NCBI RefSeq assembly: GCF_023278565.1
Contig: NC_064673.1
Coordinates: 3,162,001-3,226,000, forward strand
Source: Colletotrichum lupini
Lineage: Eukaryota > Ascomycota > Sordariomycetes > Glomerellales > Glomerellaceae
Reading direction: 5' to 3'
Length of the DNA stretch: 64,000 nt
Below the pieces are notes generated by a model, which was given only the letters and a program-made list of their open reading frames with translations, did no database searches and was not told the DNA's origin. Numbering within the stretch: position 1 is the stretch's first letter; each line of letters starts with the position of its first letter. This document shows positions 11,161-23,091 of the stretch, one piece after another. The translations under genes were made by a program, and so were the position numbers.

Positions 11161-12967
11161 ATGGGTAAGCAGCTTGCAATCTCATGATCCACGAACCAGG
11201 ACCGGCAAGGCAATACGAGGATCAGACCGTAACGATCATGTGCTACGCGGGAACACGGCCATTCCCAAATAACCCGCCATTCACTCTCGCTCGACGCTCT
11301 TTTTAATACATATTGAATGCCTTCCCTGGCTCCCAGCACTCGATAGCATAGCCCGGCGACGTGTCGGTGTGGGACAATAGTCGGGCAATAAACGAAAGAC
11401 GGCATACCCGTTCGCATCTCGAAATTGGACAGCCCAGATCATCTTATTCTCGCCACTGCCTTGCCGATTTGCCAAATTTCAATCTCTGGAGGAGAAGAAT
11501 CATCACTGACATAAACGCAGCTGACGAAGGTTCTCCTGCTACCTCCCCGCCGCCCTCGGCGCCCACTTCGCCCCCTGTCGAAGAGCCCTCATCTGACTCC
11601 TACCAAGCTGGCGGTGCCCCTTCGGCTCCTTCCAGTGATCTTAGGAACATTGTTCGCCGCAAGCTTACTGGCTATGTCGGCTTTGCCAACCTGCCTAACC
11701 AATGGCACCGCAAGAGTGTCCGCAAGGGCTTCAACTTCAACGTGATGGTTGTTGGTATGTTATTTTACCGTTTGCTTCCATGACGTGGAATATCCGTTAA
11801 CAATGTTCAACCCAGGTGAATCTGGACTCGGAAAGTCGACCCTAGTCAACACTCTCTTCAACACTTCTCTCTACCCTCCCAAGGAGCGCAAGGGCCCTAG
11901 CTTGGACATCATCCCGAAGACGGTTACCATTCAGTCCATCAGCGCCGACATCGAGGAGGCTGGCGTCCGCCTTCGCTTGACCGTGGTCGACACCCCTGGA
12001 TTCGGCGACTTCGTCAACAACGATGAGTCCTGGCGCCCGATTGTCGACAACATTGAGCAGCGTTACGACGCCTACCTCGACGCCGAGAACAAGGTCAACC
12101 GCATGAACATCGTCGACAACCGTATCCACGCCTGCGTGTTCTTTATCCAGCCCACTGGTCACTCCCTCAAGCCCCTTGACATCGAGGTCATGCGCCGCCT
12201 TCACACCAAGGTCAATTTGATTCCCGTCATCGCCAAGGCCGATACCCTGACCGACGAGGAGATTGCCAACTTCAAGTCCAGAGTAAGTAAAGTTTGTACA
12301 GTAATTCGTGTCAGCCACTAAATCCTTCCAGATCCTCTCCGACATCAAGCACCACGGTATCCAAATCTTCGAGGGCCCGCGCTACGAGCTTGACGATGAG
12401 GAGACCATCGCCGAGAACAACGAGATCATGTCAAAGGTTCCCTTCGCCGTCGTTGGTGCGACTAACGAGATCACCAACGCCGACGGCCGCAAGGTCCGCG
12501 GACGTAGCTACCCCTGGGGTGTCATCGAGGTCGACAACGAGGAGCACTGCGACTTCGTCAAGCTCCGCCAGATGCTCATTCGGACGCACATGGAGGAGCT
12601 CAAGGAGCACACCAACAACAGCCTGTACGAGAACTACCGTACCGACAAGCTCATTGGCATGGGCGTGTCGCAAGACCCCAGCGTTTTCAAGGAGGTCAAC
12701 CCCGCTGTCAAGCAGGAGGAGGAGCGCGCCCTGCACGAGCAGAAGCTTGCCAAGATGGAGGCCGAGATGAAGATGGTCTTCCAGCAAAAGGTTGCCGAGA
12801 AGGAGAGCAAGCTGAAGCAGAGCGAAGAGGAGCTCTACTCCCGCCACAGAGAGATGAAGGAGCAATTGGAGCGCCAACGCATGGAGCTCGAGGAGAAGAA
12901 GCAACGAGTTGAGAGCGGCCGGCCCATCGAGAAGGAAGGCAAGCGGAAGGGCTTCTCACTCCGTTAA
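11161..12967 (+). CDS. aspB: Septin, Cdc3/AspB group
   Basis: Four exons: 11161-11164 (only ATGG), 11521-11754, 11816-12282 and 12332-12967; 446 residues. The introns start GTAAGC, GTATGT and GTAAGT, and all phases agree. Septins are GTP-binding proteins that polymerise into filaments at septa, hyphal tips and infection structures. Visible GTPase motifs are the P-loop GESGLGKST (about residues 80-88), DTPGFGD (G3) and AKAD (G4), followed by the septin unique element with [14 protein letters not shown]. The last 110 residues form a charged coiled coil ending in a basic tail. The short Pro/Ser-rich N-terminus before the polybasic region ([16 protein letters not shown]) and the coiled coil favour the Cdc3 class over Cdc10. 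Family is certain, class is likely. The coding start split by a 356-nt intron after four bases is unusual but phase-consistent. Confidence 0.9.
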
Positions 12968-13710
12968 GATGCCTCCTTCTTTGGTCTCTTGACGCCTCAC
13001 GTTGCTCGCATTCTTCTTTCCACGACCCATGTCTAAGTACCAATGATGCCCATACAATACCAGCACACCGCGCCTCTTTGTCGATTCTCTTCATGTTCTT
13101 TCTTATCACCCCCTTTTTCTGGACCTCTTTTAATCACACACCCTCATCTAATCACTTAACGGAATCCCAGCATCATCAAAAGTCTTTACGAAGCAGTCAC
13201 GCAGGGGGCTTGATGCAGATTAAGGAGGGAAAGACGCGAAAGGAACGAGGAGTCATTGCTTCTCTTTGTCAGCTTAGTTACAGTGCTTCGAAATGATGAT
13301 TCCCTAGACCTTGTCCAAAGTGCCTACTCCTGTGAAGTGTTTCCTCTCAGCAATAGTTCTCAGCTCGATTACTAGTCCTCGATATATAAATCATGGTTCT
13401 TTTCGTGTGACTGGTGCCCCGAAAGGGGTATATAGTATGATATGTCAGGGATGGGCGTTGAGGCAATAAGCCCCTTACTCCATCAAAGTCTGAAATCAGT
13501 GCACAATGTAGTTGTATAATAATATGCTTGATTTCTCTTCAATTGATGATGTACATAGACGACTACGTCTACACCTTTTTACATGCAGTCCTACAAGTTT
13601 TGGGGATCCATGTCCTGTTGTACACTGCCGTCTGATCTTTCCAACGGCCATCTCCTCTACTGCACCACGACTACTACCACGCGCAACGCCCAAATCTTTA
13701 CATACAACGC
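12968..13710. other. Convergent intergenic region, septin / uS4m
   Basis: This region holds the 3' UTRs of the septin (+) and uS4m (-) genes. It is T-rich after the septin stop and includes the AT-rich motif TATATAGTATGATATG near 13428. No gene is supported. Confidence 0.45.
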
Positions 13711-15541
13711 TCAGCCCCTCCTCAGGTACCAGTTGAACGCCAATTGGTTCGTCTCGTAGGTGAAGGGTGTGGGCACCTCGGCCAGACCGCGCCGTGCGAC
13801 AGGGTGACGGAGGTAAACGGCGGCGCAAATGTTCTGGTTCACCTCGAGGTAGCGCGGGATGAAGGCAAAGGGCGACATGTAGCGGCGCGGCTGCCAGGGG
13901 GTCCAGTAGGGCTTAGACTCGTCAATGGGGTTCTCGGCATGCTTGCGCAGAAGCTCGGCAAAGGCTTTCTGCTCGGCCTTGCTGAGGCCGCTGAGCGCGT
14001 TGCGGACGTCCTTTGAGGAGATAAGGTCCGTGACCGCCTCGGTCTCTGCCTTTTCTTTGGCGCTCGTCGGCTTGGAGTGGTCGGCCGCTTGTTCCTGACC
14101 CTCTGCTTCCGGGGAGGCGACAGCCTCGACCTTGTTGCCCTCGAGCTTGAAGTCCTTGAGCAGGGCGGTGAGGTTGTTCATCACGCCCTCGTGGTCGAGT
14201 GTGGCGACGGCGTCGTCTGTCACGCGGCCCGAGGTGGAGAGGACGCGCTTAGCTTCGGCCATGAAGGTGCGAAGCTGGCGCTTCTTGCTGGGTTTGAGGC
14301 CGTCTTTGTCGCTGAGGAAGGTCTTGACTGAGCGGACGAGCGACTTGAGCTGCTTTTGGAGCTGCTTGGACTTTTCTTCCTCAGAGAGCTGGCTTCCCTC
14401 CTCCCCATCGGCCGCTGCTTCTGCTGCTTCGGTGGCGGCCTCGCCGCTTTCTGCGGCGGCGTCAACTTCTTCGACGGCGGCATCGACTTCGGCAGCCTCG
14501 AGCGCTGCGTCGCCAGATTCCTGTTCTGACGCGCCCTCTTTAGCCGCGGATTTGTTGGGTTTGCCGGCGTCGTTCAGGGATTGATAGTCTTTGCCAGCGA
14601 GCCAGAGTGCGTGATTGGGGGTCTTGGCCCGACCGGTGGCGAAGAGAACATTGTCGACATCGACCTGGAACATGTCGCCGGGGTTGAGCTTGTAGGCACC
14701 GTAGCGCATCTAGAAACGGATGGATTAGGTGTCTGCCGTATACAGATGGTTGGATCTTGTGTATATGGGCTGGGAAGACATGGGATCACTCACGACTTTG
14801 CCGTTGACCTTGACGGCGCCGTGTGTGCAGAACTGTTTTGCCTGGAGCGTACTGCTGGCGAACATTGCGCGGAAGATGGCAACGTCCAGCCTCCGCTCGA
14901 GGGGGGCGAAAGCCATTTGCATGTAGGGCGTCATTTCCCGGACGGGACGGGCAAGCATCTCGGTCTGAGGATCAGCTTTGACTCTTGCAAATCTGTTGTC
15001 AGCTTCTCTCCGTTGCCTGGCTTCTTCGAGCTTAGAGAAATGGTATGCGGTTGGCGTGAGGTCCTCTGATCCCGGCTCGGCGTGCAGACCGGAACCGCGG
15101 CCGGCCGAGTGCTCTGATCCGTCGTGCTTGGCGAGGTACTCAGGCGGCATATCGACGGCGGAGAAGAGGCGGCGGGAGAAGTTGCGTGACCATTCCGCCT
15201 CCTTGACGTGCGCGCCGTGGTAGCCACGGGTCATTGACTTGGCTGTCCATTTCTGCTGGAAGAAGGTTCTCGAGGTTCGGTTTCGTTTCAACTTGAATGT
15301 GGCGAGGTTGAAAAGATTGTACTTATTCCATGACTGACGAATCTTCTATTCGAGGAGAAAAGGTGGTGATGGTTAGCTTCAGTCCATCCATCGTTGGTAT
15401 CAACGTCATGCGATGAAAGTTGCCCAGGGCGATTTCAGGGGAAGAGCAGAATGCGATTGACGCCGAGGCTCAATGGAAAAGAATGGAGGGATAGCTTACT
15501 GGCTTCGCCAGGTTATACCACCTTGGCTTTCTACCTCTCAT
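13711..15541 (-). CDS. nam9: Mitochondrial small-subunit ribosomal protein uS4m (Nam9)
   Basis: Three exons: 15500-15541 (14 codons), 14794-15345 and 13711-14709; 530 residues. Introns of 154 nt (donor GTAAGC, branch GCTAAC, acceptor AATAG) and 84 nt (donor GTGAGT, acceptor TCTAG) are both phase 0. The joined N-terminus reads through the conserved RQSWNKYNLFNL and FQQKWTAK segments of fungal Nam9, which fixes the short first exon. The S4 RNA-binding domain lies at about 165-205 (RRLDVAIFRAMFASS... AVKVNGKV) and continues in the last exon (GDMFQVD). An Ala/Glu-rich acidic insertion occupies about 250-305, and the C-terminus has WQPRRYMSPFAFIPRYLEVN. The protein is part of the mitoribosomal small-subunit body and of decoding fidelity. 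It is divergent with the La gene. Confidence 0.88.
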
Positions 15542-16382
15542 CTTGGGCTAATTGGGGCTGGCTGGTCGCGAACTTGGAGCTGGAGGGATAGCGACAGCTT
15601 CAGGAGCACGATACGACGACGCAGAGACGGAAATTTTGGTGATGGAACGGCATGTCCCGGTTGTCGGTACGTACTCCTTCTGACCTTCTATGAGAGCTGT
15701 CACGTCGTCACGTGCGAAGATAAGTAGCGATGGAATTTGACAGGAAATATTGCTTACCTAAGTTAGTAGTTTTTCGAGGCTTTATGAGGACTGGGGTTAT
15801 CACAGTACGTACCCAGCCTCCCGTACCTATGCCGCATTCGCAGCCACCCGTGTGGTTGATTTTTTCATTCTCCCCACCTCGCCAAGTGGAGTCGAGCTGC
15901 GGGCGGTGAGCCTCAATTGCGCGCAAGCCGCCGCGGCAGAAACTGGAGCTCTCGCTCGTGCATGCGAATTCTGGTCGCAAAATCCTCACCACTGGAGAAA
16001 CGGGGGACTTTTTTTTTTTTCTGCCATTCCCGCTTGACCAAGAACTATCGCCTTTCTCCGTTTCCTGTCTAGATTCTGAGAGGCAAGACACACTTCACGA
16101 AGAAATCTCAGCCCATAATACAGTTGTCGAATTGCATTGACTGATTTTTACAATGTAAGCTTTCTCCGGATTACTCACTTTCCCCTCTGACTCTTTGTGG
16201 TTGCCTACCCCGCCACATAATAAATACTGCCGACCTTGACTTCTTCCCGAGGCCGGCGTTGTGTTACTCACCTTTGTCGCGCAACAATCAACGTCTAATC
16301 GCGATCAAAACCTATCATTGACCACATTCTTACTTTACAGACCACCCAATACTTCCCAATTCACAACCCGACTCGCCCTACG
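15542..16382. promoter_or_regulatory. Shared divergent promoter of nam9 and the La gene
   Basis: An 841-bp region between two divergent starts. A T12 run lies near 16010. On the La side, GTAAGC at about 16155 and TTACTTTACAG ending near 16340 could bound a 5'-UTR intron, which is inference only. No gene is seen in it. Confidence 0.45.
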
Positions 16383-17711
16383 ATGAGCGCCGCCGAGGAG
16401 ACCAAGCCCATCGAGGCTGTTGCCGCCGAGGCGCCCGTCACGGTCGAGGAGCCTGCACAGGTTGAGGAGACTGCTACGGCCGAGGAGAAGCCCGAGGTCA
16501 AGCCCGCCGAGTCCGAGGCAAAGGAGGCCGACATCATCAAAACGACCGCCCAGATCGACCAGAAGACCCACGCCAACAATGTCAAGTTTGACCCCTCTCT
16601 CCTCAAGGAGACAGACGATCCTGTTGAGATCCGCAAGCAGGTAAGACGCCCCAATCTGAGGCGCTCCAACTGACCGCTTGACTAACGTGATTGACTAAAG
16701 GTCGAGTTCTACCTGTCGGACAGCAACCTTCCCCACGACAAGTTCTTGTGGGAGCTTGTTGGAGGATTCGACAACAAGCCTATCCCCCTTAAGACCATCA
16801 CCAACTTCAAGCGTATGCGCCGCTTCCAGCCCTACTCTGCTGTCGTCGCTGCGTTGAAGGAGAGCACGCAGGTCAACATCGCTGGCGAGGAGGGCGAGGA
16901 GACTATCCAGCGCAAGCAGGCTTACACCTCTGGTAACGACAAGTTCAACGCCCGCTGCGTCTACGTCAAGGGATTCGGAGATGAGGAGCCCACTACCCAA
17001 TTCGACCTCGAGTCCTTCTTCCAGCAGTATGGACCCATCAACTCCGTTCGTCTCCGCCGCACCAACGAGAAGCTCTTCAAGGGCTCCGTCTTTGTCGAGT
17101 TCCCCGACGAGGAGGCGGCTCAGAAGTTCCTCGCTCTGGACCCCAAGCCTAAGTGGAAGGAACACGACCTGAAGATGATGCCCAAGATTGACTACGTGAA
17201 GGAGAAGTCCGCTCTCATCCTCGCCGGCAAGCTCGAGCCCAACACCTCCCGCCGATTCTTCGAGGGCAAGGAGGGTGATAGCCGCGGTGGCCGCGGTGGT
17301 CGCGGCAGAGGTGGCCGTGGCGGTAACTTCGGAAACGACGACTGGAAGCAGCGCCGCGACCACGACCAGAAGAACGGCTTCCGGGGTGGCAGGGGCGGAC
17401 GCGGTGGACGCGGCCGTGGCCGTGGTGGTGACCGCCGTGGTGGCCGTGGTGGACGTGACAACCGAGAGAACCGTAGGGATCCCAACGAGGTCACCAACGA
17501 CCGCAACGCGTATGTATCACCGCATCTGCACAAAAGAAACAGCAGTACTGACCAGTCTCACAGTGGCAAGCCTACCATCCAGGCTACGAACGGCAACGGT
17601 GAGGCCGTCGCGGAAGACAAGAACAGCAACGGCAAGCGCGGACGCGAGGAGGACGGCGCCGCCCAGCCTGAAGCCAAGAAGGTCGACACCAAGACCGACG
17701 TCGTCGCATAG
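16383..17711 (+). CDS. La-domain RNA-binding protein (Lhp1/SSB homologue) with RGG tail
   Basis: Exons 16383-16640, 16701-17509 and 17564-17711; 404 residues. Intron 1 is 60 nt (GTAAGA, branch GACTAAC). Intron 2 is 54 nt (GTATGT, branch TACTGAC, acceptor CACAG); being a multiple of three with no stop it could be mistaken for coding sequence. After an acidic Glu/Ala-rich N-terminus, the La motif lies at about 65-160 (VEIRKQVEFYLSDSNLPHDK), an RRM at about 165-245 (RCVYVKGFGD ... GSVFVEFP), and an Arg/Gly-rich tract of RGG repeats at about 280-340. The C-terminus is a KRGREED-containing tail. La proteins bind the 3' oligo-U of RNA polymerase III transcripts and protect pre-tRNAs in the nucleus. 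The long RGG tract is not typical of yeast Lhp1 and probably adds RNA contacts. Confidence 0.88.
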
Positions 17712-19385
17712 GGTAATGAGATGGAAGCCCCCTCATTACACCTCGGATTCCTCTGAAACAAGATACCACTTCCAAAAGCAACTTTTATCGGACTCGATTT
17801 TTTGGCTCTCCTGCCCGTTGATAAACGAGGCACACGGTCTATGGCGTTCATGGGACTTGACTTTAGGTATTACTGGTTTAGAGGTCTGGTTGTTACGAAT
17901 AGCATGAGCATGTGACCTTACTCGGCAGTGTCTCTGTCTGCAACAATGCAACTGCAAGAATGGACCTACTCACCAGCAGATGTGCAGTTCTCTGTTGAGA
18001 CACAATCTAGTTCAATCAAAATATTTCTGACCACTTTGAACAACTATTGCCTTTATCGGACCGATCTAATCAGTGAGCGCCATGCTGGGGCGATCACCTG
18101 CTCGTGCTGCGGTATAGCTTGGCCAAGACGGTAAGGTAGCTACTGCAATGCCAGCAATGCACTCTCACATCGTCTAGTTACAGCCGGAGGACTAGTTGTT
18201 TTTGAAGGGATCAACATTCTACCCTGTGCAGCTACTCAGGGTTTCCGTATCTATGCATAGGTTACGGACAATGGCCGAGACCGCAAAAATCTGAGGCGCC
18301 CGAGTATCTTCGCCGTCACAGTCCTGACGCCGAAAAGGTCGCACGCTGTGACAGCCGAAGCCGACAAGCAGGACGCGTGTGGAGATGGTTAGCTCCATCG
18401 TAAACCCATACCAGCCAACAAGAGCGGTCATCCGAACGTCAGCGACCCTGGATCGCTGCCGATTCGGCACCGCGTGCCGTGCTGGGGCCTCTCCAAGCTC
18501 CGAACCTCACCAAAGAGACGTCCAGACGAACGGATTACGGAGGCGGAGGCAAAATCCGGACTCACATCTTGTCAGCTCCTAGTCAGTTTTCTTTACGTTG
18601 CGCCCACTTAGACCACGGCGTTTGTGGTTCTCTATATCCGCTTTGAGTAACTTGACTAACAGATGCACCCAGTTTTACCTGGTTTCAATGCCAAAAATTT
18701 CTACACGCCCACCGGAAGCAAAGACAGCTGGGTCCAGGTACCCGAAAAACAAGAGAGAATGGAAGCGGCTGAGTCCATTCAGCCTTCAGACCTCGGGGAT
18801 ATCTGTGCCTAGCGCCGCTTCAGACGGCGTCATGGGGCACAAGGAGACGGCCCTCGCCCCCAACGCATCTCTCAGCCGTTGAGTTGAGCTGTGTGCCTGC
18901 GGTCTCTTGGGCTGCTAGCAGTCACACATATCTTATGCTGACCTGCCGACGGACGTCATTGGATAAAACGAAGCTAATAAGCATGCCCGGCAGAACGACC
19001 ACCTTCCCGAAGCCGCAAGTGCGGGCACGCGCCGATGGAGAAGCGATGTGCGGCGGGCCGCCTTCTGGGGAACACGTCAGGGCGTCCCCGGTGTTAAGAG
19101 ATTTTAATGCCAATGATTCATCCCTTTGCCCTCCTTTCTGATGCTGGCAGCTGTTCTGCTTTTTATTTAATTGGGGCGTGTTTCCGGTCGTCTGGAACTG
19201 GTTTGCTTCGAGTTGAGCCTCTTTGTTATTTACTTCTACACTACCTCACCTACTAATAACCACTACTGCTACTACTGCTCACTTACCTTTCTCTCATAAC
19301 AGTATTCAATCCACGCCAAGGTGACTGGCCTGGCATGCTCACAGAAGCCAGTGTAGCTATAGCATTCACATAACTTATCAAGGAG
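17712..19385. other. Intergenic region, La to MFS transporter
   Basis: About 1.7 kb without a supported gene. It starts with the La 3' UTR and ends with the MFS promoter, where a CT-rich leader with repeated CTACTAC/ACTGCT triplets runs from about 19225 to 19280. Short open frames at 18379-19141 show no family resemblance. Confidence 0.45.
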
Positions 19386-21208
19386 ATGGCGGACTCAAGC
19401 AACTCGCCACACTCAATCCAACAAGGCTCATACGATGAGGAGGATCGATCCACAACCCCCCAGCGCACGACGCTGAGACAGCAGGTCGAGAGGCACATCA
19501 CCGCAGCGTCTGAGAAGCAAGTCGAGGAAAAGCAGACAGACTCTTCACGGCACTCGTCATCATCAGACGACAGCGACAGCAACTCAGAACACAGCGCAAG
19601 CGTCCTCAACGGCGTACGGAGCTCGAGGTCAAGATCCCTGTCGAGGACGGTGTCTGAAGTAAGAGATGGTATCGAGAACAGACGAGACTTGGAACGCGGC
19701 GAAGAACTCGATCTCGAGAAGACCCCGACGACGAGAACCGCTCGAGACCCGAACCTTGTGACATGGGATGGTCCGAACGACCCTGGAAACCCAAAGCAAT
19801 GGTCCATGAAGAGGAAATGGGCCGCAGTCTTTTGCAGTAAGCTAGGTTCCTAGTCGCCAACCTAACGACTACTAACAAGTGTACAGTATCATGCTTCACA
19901 CTGCTCTCGCCAGTCTCCTCATCCATGGTTGCACCCGCTCTGGAGGCCATCGGATCCGACCTCAACATCACGAGTTCCTTCGAGAAGGCCCTCGCCCTGT
20001 CCATCTTCGTTCTCGCCTACGCCGTAGGACCGCTAGCATGGGGTCCTTTGTCAGAGCTCTACGGCCGTGTCATTGTCCTCCAGCTCACGAACCTCTTCTA
20101 CATGTTTTTCAACCTCGGATGCGGTCTCGCCCAGACAAAGAGCCAGATGATCGCCTTCCGCTTCCTTGCAGGCCTCGGCGGCTCAGCACCCCTAGCTATC
20201 GGTGGCGGCGTCCTAGGCGACTTATTCGAAGCTGAACAACGTGGCAAGGCAATCAGCATCTACTCTCTCATGCCGCTCCTGGGCCCGGCCATCGGCCCCA
20301 TCGCCGGCGGCTTCATCACCCAGAATACGACGTGGCGCTGGATCTTCTACAGCACCACCATCCTCACGGCTGTCATCCAGTCCATCGGCTTCTTCGTCCT
20401 GCAGGAGACTTTCGCGCCGGTGCTCCTCACGCGGAGGAAGAAGCGCCTCATCAAGGAGACGGGCAACACGGCGCTGCACACCGACTTTGACCACCCGGAC
20501 CGCACCATCACGCGAACCCTCGGCATCGCCTTCACCCGGCCCTTCCGCCTTCTCGGCACGCAGCCTCTGGTTCAGTGTCTCGCCCTTTACATGATGTACC
20601 TCTACGGGCTCATGTACCTCGTGCTCTCGACCTTCCCCACCCTCTGGACGGGCGAGTACGGCGAATCCGTCGGCATCAGCGGCCTCAACTATATCTCCCT
20701 CGGTCTCGGCTTCTTCATCGGCGCGCAGACGTGTGCCCCGCTCCAGGACCGCATTTACGCCGCCCTCAAGCGCCGCTACGTTCCCGACGGCGGACCGGGA
20801 CGCCCCGAGTTCCGCGTGCCGATGATGATTCCCGGCGCTGTACTCGTGCCGATGGGTCTCATCATCTACGGCTGGACGTCGCAGTACCACACGCACTGGA
20901 TCTGGCCCAATATTGGCGCGACGCTGTTCAGCGCCGGCGTGATTATCGGGTTCCAGTGTATTCAGGGCTTCTTGGTAGATACGTACACGCGGTATGCTGC
21001 TAGTGCCGTCGCGGCGGCGACGGTATTGAGAAGTTTGGCTGGGTTCGGGTTCCCCTTGTTTGCGCCGAGTTTGTACAACAAGTTGGATTATGGCTGGGGA
21101 AACACGCTGCTTGCGCTGTTGGGTGTTGTTATCGGGTGGCCTGGCCCGCTGTTGCTTTGGAAGTTTGGACCGAGGTTGAGGAAGAAGAGTCAGTACGCTG
21201 CTGGCTGA
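19386..21208 (+). CDS. Major facilitator superfamily drug/polyamine transporter, DHA1-like, 12 TM
   Basis: Two exons, 19386-19836 and 19887-21208, with a 50-nt intron (GTAAGC, branch ACTAACA, acceptor TACAG); 590 residues. The first 140 residues are cytosolic, Ser/Asp/Glu-rich and probably disordered, ending in the family signature NPKQWSMKRKWAAVF. Twelve hydrophobic helices follow. Motif A-like GPLSELYGR lies between TM2 and TM3, and the TM4-5 region has FLAGLGGSAPLAIGGGVLGDLF and GPAIGPIAGGFI, typical of the DHA1 H+ antiporters related to polyamine and multidrug exporters (Tpo1, Flr1, fungal MFS multidrug genes). The expected role is proton-coupled efflux at the plasma membrane; the substrate cannot be told from sequence. 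No biosynthetic cluster genes are adjacent, so a dedicated toxin-export role is not supported. Confidence 0.88.
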
Positions 21209-23091
21209 GTGATACCCATTGGAGTTGAGATGTATGTAAAGCCATGTCATAGACTGATACCTGTAGCCTTTTCTATTATTGATGTACTTAATCGCTTTAT
21301 CCTATTGTTCATCTCGTAAGAATAATTTTATGTGATCAGTACAGGACCTCGTAACCAAGCGCCTGGACGGCAAACAAATACAAGCGCTATCAATAGTAAA
21401 CTTCAAGTAAGGCTGACTTTGATGTCTATGTCCAATATTGTTTGAGCCTGCAAATCATTGCCCACAATTGAAAAGTCCATTTGCTGCCTCTCTACTTGCT
21501 CCAAGGCAAGACTGGCTAAAATGGTGACACAACAGTTGCCGCTCAATACCTTCGCTCTGTTTTTATTGTTCCTATTCACAGCCACTACCACTATCACAAC
21601 CATAGCTTTCTATTCCTCATAATACACTTTAGAAAGCGTACGGTAATCACTGGTATCCTTTTGTGTTGACCACTTTGGTGGTCTTCGGCCGAGAGCTAGG
21701 ACTGGGCATCTTTCTTGACGATTATGACATTGGGAAGGATCCCATGTCTGCAAGTTGGAGCATTGCAGAGGACATGGACTAGAGAGAGGCAAAGCACCAA
21801 AATATGAGAGAGACATACATAGAAACGGCCGACTTGGTGGAACCGGAGGCCGAGCCTCTTAGATGATTCAAGGTTGAAGACCGTTTGAGTTTCTCGTGTA
21901 TGTATGGACCTAAGATGGATCGCGATAATCCGGCGATCCGGCGATCCGGCGATGGAAGCCGGTCATCAATTTGCGACGGGGACCCTCCGTGCCGGGCCGG
22001 GCAACGGAAGCAAGGCATAGGCTGCGCCGCTGACTCAACAAGCCGAAGATGCGAGCTCATCGACTGCACTGATCCGATTTCTGATTAGCCGAATCCATAC
22101 CGGTCATTGAAATGGCGAAGAGGCTTTGAGGGCCGATAACGCAAAAAGGTATACAGTCACATCTTGGGATGAGATGCTGTTGGACTTTGGCTCTTCACTT
22201 CCAAGGTCAAGTGGGATGTGTCGGTCTTCCACTGCGGCAATTTCAGGGCAAGTTTGCCTTATAAACTATGATGACGTAGGAGTTAGTTAGCAACCCGAAG
22301 GATCGTACGACGAGTGGGTTTGAACAATGTCAAGTTTTCTGCAAGCGAAGCTTCAGACACTCGCCTTTGACCACCCCATGAAGTTGAGTATCTGGGAATC
22401 GAAATACCACAGCCAAGGGCCGATCCGGTCTAACCGAGAAGAGTTGTCGGGAGGTGGGCGGGCGCAGTCGAAAAGAAAAAAGCTCTACCAAGAAGCAACA
22501 AGAGCATAGCCCATGCCATTGCAAGACTGACTCGTAAACGACCCCTTTTGCGCCCCTTTTAAGGCCCCCTTCCATGCAACTTTAGTGTACCTTCAGGGCC
22601 TATTGACAGGTTCTCGGAATGTGGGCGGCGTTCCGCGCCGTATTAGGAAAACTTCGTGCGGTTATTCCAGCAAATGCTTCACTTACACGATTAGGCTCAG
22701 GCCTGACCCAACAAACAAGCATTCAGACCCGCTTAGCAACCTGTTTTATAGACTTCTCATAGGCGCCCTGATCCGCGCGGTTGCCAAGAAGTACTTAGCT
22801 CATGGATTTGACAGACGATCGTTCCAGGTGTATGCCTGTCAAGCATCCATGAAGTCACTATACGGGCTTCCCGAGTCTTCCACCAGTAGTGGACTGACTG
22901 GTTCAACGGTCTTGACCGGCTGCTTCGTGGGAATGGGGAGGCGATCATCGGCGACGAGTAGAGGAATGATAAAAGGGTCAAGGGATCTCGCCTCGTATCT
23001 TCATATCTATAGTCTCTTCACTCTCACTTCGACCGTAACAAGGACTTCAAGCCAATACATTCGTTCTTAAAAACTCATTGCAATTCTCGAG
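21209..23091. other. Intergenic region, MFS to Tri14-like gene
   Basis: About 1.9 kb without a supported gene. It holds a small tandem repeat at 21928-21951 and the promoter of the secreted protein gene at the right. Short open frames at 22327-23070 look non-coding. Confidence 0.4.
21928..21951. repeat. Tandem repeat, three perfect copies of ATCCGGCG
   Basis: Three contiguous perfect 8-bp units read ATCCGGCG, followed by a partial ATGG. It is intergenic and no function is evident. Confidence 0.85.

Noticed and set aside
17280..17460. Tandem DNA repeat of GGTGGCCGTGG-like units
   Set aside because: It is the codon-level repetition of the RGG tract in the La protein, not an independent repeat.
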